Below, in pieces: positions 48,001 through 54,344 of a DNA stretch of 54,344 nucleotides. The notes beneath the pieces were generated by a model, which saw only the letters and a list, made by a program, of their open reading frames with translations, was not told the origin of the DNA and did no database searches. The stretch is from positions 1-54,344 of the forward strand of contig NZ_QAYL01000011.1 in the NCBI RefSeq assembly GCF_003408705.1, written 5' to 3'. Within the stretch, counting starts at the first letter, position 1. Each line of letters opens with the position of its first letter. Position numbers and translations under genes: made by a program. Source of the DNA: Mycobacterium uberis (GTDB lineage: Bacteria; Actinomycetota; Actinomycetes; Mycobacteriales; Mycobacteriaceae).

Positions 48001-49255
48001 CTTCGGCCAGCCGCCAGCGTGCCAACCTTTGTGCAAACTCTTCTGCTTCGGCGACGCTGAGGCGGTCGGTTAAGGCAAAAAACCAAGGCTTGTCGTCGAT
48101 CACCACCCAGGTATCACGGTCACGAGGCAGTGCATCGATCACACCTCTTTCATCGAATCGCAACGTCCGCTCCGGGACTGCTGTCCACATCGAAGAGCCG
48201 GTCAGGTCGAAAAACGTCACCCCGTCGACACCTTCGGCGCTAATCACGTAATCCCACTGCGGGTCGACGACGTCCGCGACGATCAGGTGGTGAGGTGTCG
48301 GGGTTTGCGCCGACGAACTGGCGCGCCGAGGCGTAAACGCTCCGCGGCCGGCGAACAATTCGGCTTGCTCCGCGGCGAATTCTCGCACAGAGCTGTACAC
48401 CATCCGCGCGTTCCCTGCCGCGTCTTGACGCCGGGGATCACCGAAATGCGGCAGCCACTTTACCCAGTCCCACTGCTCCAAATCGGAACTGACAACTACC
48501 ATCCGCACGTGGTCAGGACCGTGCGAGAACGCCAGCTGACAGATGATTGACCGCATCAATCCCAGTGTCTGCTCACGGTCCCCAGTTAGTGCATACCAGG
48601 GTTCCACGAGCAGGGAAACCATTTTCGGCAAGTTGTAGACAACGCTTTGATAGCGCCCGAACTCCTGCAGCGCCTTCCCTGTCACCGGCTCTAGTTCGAT
48701 GTCGGTCGGCATATTCTGCGGTTCACCCCAGGTAACCTCGGGACGCGTCATGCCCACACCGACTCGCACAACGCAGAAGTGGAAGTCCTTGCCGTCAGGC
48801 TTGCGCTCCCACATTCGAGACGATCCCACGGCAGCGGCCAACGTGGTGGGCGCCGGATGGAACCACCGGTAACTGGCGTCCATGCTGTCGGCCGACTCGC
48901 TCGCGGTCTCACGTAGTATGTCCAGCATCAACATGAACTGAGCGCGCATCGCGTCCAGCTTCGGCCGACTCATTTGCTGCTGCCCGCCCATTCGGCCGCT
49001 GAACATCATCATCGAGACGCCGCCGATCATGAAGAGCGGGAAAATCGAGCCGGCGCCCCCGAACACCCTTGAACCGCTGGCGAAGGTCATGGCGACCATG
49101 CCGCACACCAGGCCGATCACTACGACGCCCACCACAATCATCCACCAGGGCTTGCCCTCTGGTGGTGGAATACTCAACGGTGTTGGCAGAACGATGTTTT
49201 CCGGCTTGATAACCGGAGCTTTTTCCGGCGTCGGCCGCGCAAAGCCACGTTTCAC
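45098..49255 (-). CDS. eccC5: ESX-5 motor ATPase EccC5
   Basis: FtsK/SpoIIIE-type ATPase that recognises secretion signals and drives export. 1385 aa as one uninterrupted protein. Two N-terminal membrane spans (about residues 38-85) are followed by a DUF domain and three ATPase domains. D1 has SGTTGSGKST and VIDEFYEWF. D2 has GAGGSGKTT and VYLVIDNYRAL. D3 has a degenerate P-loop GRRECGRTT and FLIIDDIQQL. The acidic linker EEEGA-like stretch near residue 810 is variable. The GTG at 49255 overlaps the eccB5 stop by 4 bp and gives the family N-terminus KRGFARPTPEKAP; the open frame continues 70 codons upstream inside eccB5 but that is a shadow. Confidence 0.97.
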   Translation of the reverse strand: MKRGFARPTPEKAPVIKPENIVLPTPLSIPPPEGKPWWMIVVGVVVIGLVCGMVAMTFASGSRVFGGAGSIFPLFMIGGVSMMMFSGRMGGQQQMSRPKLDAMRAQFMLMLDILRETASESADSMDASYRWFHPAPTTLAAAVGSSRMWERKPDGKDFHFCVVRVGVGMTRPEVTWGEPQNMPTDIELEPVTGKALQEFGRYQSVVYNLPKMVSLLVEPWYALTGDREQTLGLMRSIICQLAFSHGPDHVRMVVVSSDLEQWDWVKWLPHFGDPRRQDAAGNARMVYSSVREFAAEQAELFAGRGAFTPRRASSSAQTPTPHHLIVADVVDPQWDYVISAEGVDGVTFFDLTGSSMWTAVPERTLRFDERGVIDALPRDRDTWVVIDDKPWFFALTDRLSVAEAEEFAQRLARWRLAEAYEEIGQRVAHIGARDILSYYGIDDPAAIDFDALWNGRTDTMGRSRLRVPFGNRSDNGELLFLDMKSLDEGGDGPHGVMSGTTGSGKSTLVRTVIESLMLAHPPEELQFVLADLKGGSAVKPFAGVPHVSRIITDLEEDQVLMERFLDALWGEIARRKAVCDSAGVDDAKEYNSVRARMRARGQDMPALPMLVVVIDEFYEWFRIMPTAVDVLDSIGRQGRAYWIHLMMASQTIESRAEKLMENMGYRLVLKARTAGAAQAAGVPNAVNLPAQAGLGYFRKSLEDIIRFQAEFLWRDYFRGVTIDGEEQPVLVHNIDYIQPQLFTNSFTPLEVSVGGPEVDAGAAFTNGEMFDEEGAEEEAEGGVRTPKIGTVIIDQLRRIDFEPYRLWQPPLTQPVAIDDLVNRFLGHSWHQNYGSSGSLVFPIGIIDRPFKHDQPPWTVDTSGPGANVLILGAGGSGKTTALQTLICSAALTHTPEQVQFYCLGYSSTALTTVAHLPHVGEVAGPTDPYGVRRTVAELLALVRDRKRTFLEHGIASMEVFRRRRFGGELGPVPNDGFGDVYLVIDNYRALAEENEVLIEQVNQIINQGPSFGVHVVVTADRESELRPPVRSGFGSRVELRLAAVEDAKSVRSRFAKDVPVKPGRGMVAVNYVRLDSDPQAGLHTLVARPALANTPDNVFESDSVAVTVSRLTSTQAPPVRRLPARFGVEQVRELAARDTRQGVGVSGIAWAISELDLQPVYLNFAENAHLMITGRRECGRTTTLATVMSEIGRLYAPGGTSAPTTSKRSAQVWLIDPRRQLLTALGSDYMERFAYNLDGVSAMVGELAALLASREPPPGLSAEELLSRSWWSGPEIFLIIDDIQQLPPGFDSPLHKVVPWVTRASDVGLHVIVTRTFGGWSSAGSDPMLRALHQANAPLLVMDADPDEGFIRGKMKGGPLPRGRGLLMAEDTGVFVQVAAIEVRR

Positions 49256-50772
49256 TTCGGTACCACCAACTCTGCAGGGGTCATGTCCATCGGTAGCGTG
49301 TCGTGTTGTACCAATGCATCCCCTTGGGACAACATCGGGCCTTGCGGCAATAGTCGCAGCGCCACCCAGGGCGCCAAGCTTGGCGTCCCGGTCAAACCCA
49401 ATGCGTCGCGCACGTCTTTGGTGTCGTCCACCCCAAACCGAGCTCCTGCCCGCGTGATCCACCATAGCGATTCTGTTGTTTGTGCCGCCGGATTGTTACC
49501 GGTGACCGCGATAAAGTTCGCATAGTTAGGACCGAAGTAGACCTGGTCGGCTTCGCATCCAGTCGTATCCGCCTTCACTAACGGCACCACCTTATTTACG
49601 TCGGCTGAACTGATCGGAATAGTTGGCCCGGTTATCACCTGAACACGAGACCGACTCTCACCGGCGATCCGTTCCCACCACCAGCAAGTCGATGGATTCT
49701 CTCGGAGGTCTACCACCTGCAGCGGGGTATCTGGGTAAGCAGACAGATCTAGCTTGTTGACCACCGGCATCTTTGCTAACGCAGATGGCTCAACGGTGAT
49801 CGGTTTGGTGCTCCCCGGGTTACCGGCGTTCTGCATGATCTGGGCAACCAGTGGGGAGAGCGTCTCCACGCCGTCAGCCAACACCAGCGAATACTGTTGC
49901 GGACCACTGATTTGCGGCGTAACGATCACCGTACCCACTGGACCCGGAGCTCCCGGAAATGAAGCTGGATTGCCTACGTTTGGCACGTCCGGCACCACCA
50001 ACTCAGGTCCCACCGACAACGCGTCGAACAACGCACGGCTCATTGGGCGCGCTAGACTGACTTGCTCAGGTGTCAAACCTAGTGGCAACAGCACCGACCG
50101 ATTCATGGCGTCGATGCGTGACCGGCGTCCCTGCCGAATAACCCACGCATCCCCGCCATAGTTCAGCACTACCGCGTCCGAACTGTTCAACACCCGCCGA
50201 TGGCCGGACAGGTCCGGGGATCCGTCGATTAAGGTGACCGTCACCCCTGACGGTGCCCCAACTCCAGTCGAGGTGGCCACCGTGTCACATACCAGCCATG
50301 ACGACGTCTGCGGGGTTTGAGGCGAGAACTCCGCTGGTGCGCCTGGGATGCCCACCAGCGGTCCGTGCGGCAGCGTGGCGATCTGGCTGGACCGAACCAG
50401 GTGCGGATTGTCCGGCCGCCCAGTGATCAGCCGCGCGGACGCCAGATTCAAAGCGGGGTACAACCTGTCACCCACCCGGACGTATAATGCACCGGAGTCA
50501 CGGTCTGCGATGATCGGCGACTCATTCAGCTGGCCAGATGGACTGATAAACGACCACAACAGCGCTCCCAGGCAACCCACCAACGCCGCGGAAACCGACG
50601 CCACCACCGCTAGTGTTTGGCGGCGACCTGGTTCCACCTCCATGCGAACGCACCAGCGCGTCAACGCCATTGCAGTTCGGCGGGCAAGGAACTGATAACC
50701 CGTCACCTGGGTCCGTGTCGACAAGCCGAGGCCGTACCCCGACCCCCACGGCCCGCGGCTCTCTTCAGCCAC
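49252..50772 (-). CDS. eccB5: ESX-5 periplasmic component EccB5
   Basis: 506 aa, the family length. A short cytosolic N-terminus, one membrane span (LAVVASVSAALVGCLGALLW, about 54-73) and a large periplasmic domain with repeat units that form the central cavity of the ESX-5 membrane complex. Two conserved cysteines near residues 147 and 345 could form a disulfide. It starts with GTG at 50772 behind AGAAGGTG. First gene of the operon; the malQ side is decayed, so its promoter should lie within 50773-51180. Confidence 0.95.
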   Translation of the reverse strand: MAEESRGPWGSGYGLGLSTRTQVTGYQFLARRTAMALTRWCVRMEVEPGRRQTLAVVASVSAALVGCLGALLWSFISPSGQLNESPIIADRDSGALYVRVGDRLYPALNLASARLITGRPDNPHLVRSSQIATLPHGPLVGIPGAPAEFSPQTPQTSSWLVCDTVATSTGVGAPSGVTVTLIDGSPDLSGHRRVLNSSDAVVLNYGGDAWVIRQGRRSRIDAMNRSVLLPLGLTPEQVSLARPMSRALFDALSVGPELVVPDVPNVGNPASFPGAPGPVGTVIVTPQISGPQQYSLVLADGVETLSPLVAQIMQNAGNPGSTKPITVEPSALAKMPVVNKLDLSAYPDTPLQVVDLRENPSTCWWWERIAGESRSRVQVITGPTIPISSADVNKVVPLVKADTTGCEADQVYFGPNYANFIAVTGNNPAAQTTESLWWITRAGARFGVDDTKDVRDALGLTGTPSLAPWVALRLLPQGPMLSQGDALVQHDTLPMDMTPAELVVPK

Positions 50773-51179
50773 GTTAAATCACCTTCTGGTCTAAAAAAAC
50801 GCCTGCATATTGACCCGGGTTTAGGGCGATGCGCTGATCATATCGATAACGGTAAATCACCTGCACATACTTGGCCATGGTGTGGTCTATCCACCCATCG
50901 GAGGCATTCTTGAACCCTGCCGGTTGACGGGATCGCACCAAAAGTTGGAGTGGACGGTTGCCAAAGCAACTGCTAAATTACCGCCTTCTCTGTTTCCCAT
51001 TGGAGATCCCCAACTGGATTTTCGCGCCCTTCCAGCAAGGTAGCCGTGGATAGTTAGCTCGTCCTGATTGAGCGTCCATTTCGGTCTCCACCTCGCTGAC
51101 CTGCAAAATAATCGTAGGCTAGACCATCCCAAGCCAACTGGGGGCAAGTGGACGAGCCGAGCCGTCATGGGGTGCGTCC
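50773..51179. other. Upstream region of eccB5, no gene seen
   Basis: Separates eccB5 from the dead malQ, which reads the other way. No open frame resembles a protein. It must hold the ESX-5 operon promoter; I could not identify a convincing -10/-35 pair. Confidence 0.45.
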
Positions 51180-53300
51180 GGGATACAAGACTGAAGGCAT
51201 AGCTTAGCTTTCGCGCTTTTGCTCGCCCGGACTCACCAGGCGGTTTAGCAGTGCAACCACATATGCGAACTGGACCGGCAGTCAAGTGCACATCAGCTGA
51301 GATGGCGTTGGCAGATGCGCTTGTCACCCTCGGTGTGGCAGACGACACCGAGTGAAGGAACGCAACACCGCTCTGACCACGTATTTGAGGTCCTATTGAG
51401 CACATTCGATGCTGGCCACGATCGTCAGCCTACGCCGATGTGCAAATGCGATTCTGGGTGCATGTGAACCACGACGCTCCCAACCAATGTGCGAGTGCAG
51501 CTCGAAGACAGCACGAAACAGGGCGGGCGACAGCAGGTCGACAACTTCACTGCACCTTTTGACCTGGACGGACGCTGGATCGGCGAGGCAAGCTTCGTAA
51601 CGCCCACGAACTTGTCGTTGTACTACCACCGCGTGCAGCTACGTCCCAGCGATCCCCAAACCAGCACAGCGCTCATCGTGACACAGAACTGGGTCGGTCT
51701 GCCAGAGCAGCTTGACACCTGCCGGACGTGGGGTCTAGCAGCACACGGCTCCACTAGTGTGCAATCTAGGCAATCGTGAGGTATCGATGATCTCACCGGT
51801 ATGAGAGACCGCGGAGTGTAGCCGATACCCCAGCACGGTGCTTACTATGTGCTGGTCAATCCTTTGCACGCGGCCCACTCCAACAAGTCGCATGGAACCG
51901 TTACCGTATCTGCCGACTTCGCAACGCTTCTTGAATACGCTGTATATTCGTATTGGTCACATTGGCATCTTCATAATTCGCGTCGAAACGATCCCGAAAT
52001 TCCCCGGCCTGAAGAATTGCGACCAAGTACGGGAACTGCGGACCGTATTTCAGCAAAGCACCAGCCTACTCGACACTATCAATTGTGACAGCGCATGAAT
52101 GGCAAAGCGGGCGGCGCTCCTAACTTATAACTTAGCTGCATTGAGTACCGCAGTTAGCAGGCTAGCAGATGGCATACGCCACCTTTTGTAAACCGTAACA
52201 ACTTCGCCACCCGGTGCGCGTTAGCCGAACGTTACAGCAGCGAATGGCACTGTCGACCGAGGTACCTGCAACATCCGGCCAGTGCCGGTGTCCTCGTCTC
52301 GTTGAAAGACATTCCAATACCGTCGATTTCCACCGCTGGGCGCAATGGCAGCTTGACGAGCAACTCGCCACGGCATAGTCGCATGTAGTGCGAAACGAAA
52401 TACCGCGTTGGGCGTCATACACTACCTGACTGTAGGCGTACACCTGAATAGTTCGATATATTAGCACTGTAAAGAATACTTACGTGGGACGTAAAGACAA
52501 GCATGCTATCTAGATACAATTCAATCGACTCGGCCAAAACTGGTTGCAGCTACCATGGCGACCCAATCGGTTTAGATGAGCTTGGAGTATTGACCGTTAC
52601 GTGCGCTGATTCAGCGCTGTACTACGCCATGCCGGTGGGTACGTATCGACCACATCATCAGGTTGTTCCGGCTGTGGTGATCCCTGAGAGGCACCGCCAA
52701 CCCAAAGTACCTACGTGCGCTAAGACCATGAAACGATGATTGAGCATCGACGAAGCGACAATGAGCATCGTCACGTTGAAAGCGCACCGGGCCGGAGCGC
52801 TCATCGTCGGAGAGGAACTCGGCACCGGCACGGTCGAACCGTGGGTACGTGACTACTTACCACGGGGGCTGTTGAACACCTCGATGCTCTGGCTTGAGAT
52901 GGATAAAGACGAAACTAGCGGTTCCCAAGCGTTGGCTATCTGGCAAGCAACCATGTGCGGCTACGAGAGTCGCGGGGACTGTTGACCCGACGGTGCCGAA
53001 CTGAAAAGCCTGGATATGTTGAGTGGCGTCGGATCAGGCTACTGGGAGACCAGGCAAACGACCCGGAACAGATTGTTCTGGTCCTCTATCGGTATCTTGG
53101 GTAACACACCCTCGTGGCTGTTGGGGGTGGCGCTGATCAACACAGTCAATGACCGCCGGACGCAGAATCAGTAGGGTGCACTGACGCATATCCGACTGGC
53201 GGGTTCCGCTGACCGGCCCCGACGACCAGCTGCTGCTGTTTGAAGACGTGCTTACCTGAATCATTAGGGCCGCCGCCTTGGCCGAGGCTCTGCGCCCTCA
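51180..53300 (+). pseudogene. malQ: 4-alpha-glucanotransferase (malQ), pseudogene
   Basis: Pieces of MalQ in order on the plus strand, split by many stops: MALADALVTLGVADD near 51300 and VDNFTAPFDLDGRWIGEASF near 51540. Next come LYYHRVQLRPSDPQTSTALI near 51620, NPLHAA then PYLPTSQRFLNTLYIRI near 51860-51950 and TIVTLKAHRAGALIVGEELG near 52770. Last are VEPWVRDYLPRGLLNTSMLW and, near 53120, LLGVALINTVNDRRTQNQ. Length (about 2.1 kb) is close to the 724-aa family length. Loss removes maltodextrin/glycogen recycling. Confidence 0.88.
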
Positions 53301-54247
53301 GTTCACTCCTGCGCTTAGCTGCCTAACTTCGGGTGCTATGACTGTCCGCTCGAAGGTCGGGGTCGTCACAACCAGTTGCCGACAGCGTCACCGAGAGTCC
53401 GAACTGAATGGTGAGCTTTGCCAGTCATTTTGAACTGTGTAGGTTGGAATCAATCGTCTTCGAGCACACTGTCTTGGCCACCCGATACGATAGGGTTTAT
53501 AGTTTTACGATAGCTTCAGCCGAGCAGATTGGGCAGCTGACTGCCCGAGCCTTAGTCTGCTGGTATTCTTAGCAGGCTGCACGAACCAACTGGAGTTGAC
53601 TACTGCGGTGCTGGTACTGCCTAACCACCATCCCGCCACACTTGCCAAATGTTGCTGCCACAGTTTATGTGTTTTCAGGCAGGAGGTTCCGGCTATGCGC
53701 GAGGGTAGGCTGGTTTAAAGAAAAGCTCGGGGCCTGTGGTGTAGAACTTGCCAGCCAGCGTCGGCGAGCAGTTGGTTATCTTGCGGACACTATGGACTGA
53801 CCTGATTCTTGACCCGCAGAATCGAGTGGCCCTCAGCGATTTGGTGTACTAGTACGCCGCCATATGATGACCGGTAGTTTTATCCTGCGGCAAAGCTTTA
53901 TCACTGTCACTACCGAGCTGGCGGTGCCTGACCCACCGACTTCACCACAACCGAATCTATATGCATCAGCGCCGGGCTGCAATCGGCGTGGCGATCGCGA
54001 TGGCTGCCCAAGTGGTACACATTGAGCATGCTATCGGCGGGGAGGGCCCATAGTCTGATACCACACATGGGCGCATTGCCTGCATAGCGCACCACTTGGG
54101 CCCAACTCGAAGACGAGTTGGCCGATGCGGTCTGACATCTGCGTTACGCACGACGTATCGACCCATGCGAGTTGGCGATTGCAGACCATCAAAACCGGTT
54201 GGCTTGGATCAAAGAACTCAATGTGACCGAATGCATCTTCTTGTTGA
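53301..54247. other. Decayed stretch before the terminal repeat
   Basis: No gene is called. Around 54110-54230 a plus frame reads LEDELADAV, stop, HLRYARRIDPCELAIADHQN and on into RLAWIKELNVTE, which looks like old coding sequence of an unknown family next to the repeat. In M. tuberculosis Rv1780 would follow malQ; I do not recognise it here. Confidence 0.4.
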
Positions 54248-54344
54248 GTGTTGTGTGGTTTTGTTTTATGTGGGGTGTGGTGGTGTGGGTTGTGGTGTGG
54301 GTTGTGGTGTGGGTCGATGGGTTGTGTGAGTTGATCTACTGTGT
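54248..54344 (+). repeat. Dispersed inverted repeat, copy B (97 bp, cut by window end)
   Basis: Reverse complement of 34288-34360 with two additional 12-bp units (GTGGTGTGGGTT) at about 54281-54310, so the unit is present three times or so here against one at copy A. Otherwise the 73 shared bases are identical. The similarity begins at 54248 and runs off the window end, so the true repeat is longer. Confidence 0.92.

Overview
The window comes from a slow-growing, host-restricted mycobacterium of the leprosy-bacillus type. Its best-preserved proteins (aconitase, InhA, MabA, the SUF proteins, the ESX-5 proteins) closely follow what I remember of Mycobacterium tuberculosis. About a third of the recognisable genes are, however, broken by several stops and frameshifts, and long stretches hold no gene. 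That pattern fits M. leprae, M. lepromatosis, M. uberis or a close relative. SufB is uninterrupted, whereas the M. leprae and M. tuberculosis proteins are known for inteins, so I lean away from M. leprae itself. Species cannot be fixed from this window alone. Gene names and Rv numbers are given from memory of the M. tuberculosis families; no search was run.

Layout. Bases 1-3.7 kb: a minisatellite, one intact orphan ORF (436-1164), a dead CYP102-like P450, and a 44-bp perfect palindrome. 3.7-6.4 kb (minus): fabG1-inhA-hemH, i.e. FAS-II reduction plus the last steps of haem synthesis, behind a leaderless promoter. 6.5-12.8 kb (minus): Rv1476, ripA, ripB (dead), moxR1, Rv1480, Rv1481, a cell-wall hydrolase/AAA chaperone/VWA cluster. 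13.1-18.5 kb: aconitase (plus), its TetR regulator (dead), a small HTH gene (dead) and an ABC-F ATPase (minus). 18.9-24.1 kb: echA12, ctpD and fadE15 are pseudogenes, with one intact thioredoxin left standing. 24.1-30.4 kb (minus): the complete SUF iron-sulfur operon sufR-sufB-sufD-sufC-sufS-sufU-Rv1466. 30.5-34.1 kb (plus): mptB mannosyltransferase and a two-gene ABC transporter. This whole 3.7-34.1 kb block is collinear with M. tuberculosis Rv1485 to Rv1457c.

34.3-54.3 kb is a different chromosomal block: the ESX-5 type VII secretion locus (minus strand eccB5, eccC5, PE19, esxM, esxN, espG5, eccD5, mycP5, eccE5, eccA5), with dead cyp143 inside it and dead malQ next to it. It is bounded by two inverted copies of one repeat (34288-34360 and 54248-54344), which probably mark a rearrangement.

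How the parts work together. The genes kept intact are the essential core: mycolic-acid synthesis, haem, Fe-S assembly, TCA cycle, LM/LAM mannan synthesis, peptidoglycan hydrolysis and ESX-5 export. Fatty-acid oxidation, metal efflux, P450s, glycogen/maltose metabolism, a local regulator of aconitase and the second NlpC/P60 hydrolase have decayed. The most striking point is that the ESX-5 machine is complete while both of its local Esx substrates are pseudogenes and the local PPE genes are gone. A second is a roughly 290-bp A+T-rich, rare-codon tract inside an otherwise normal sufB.
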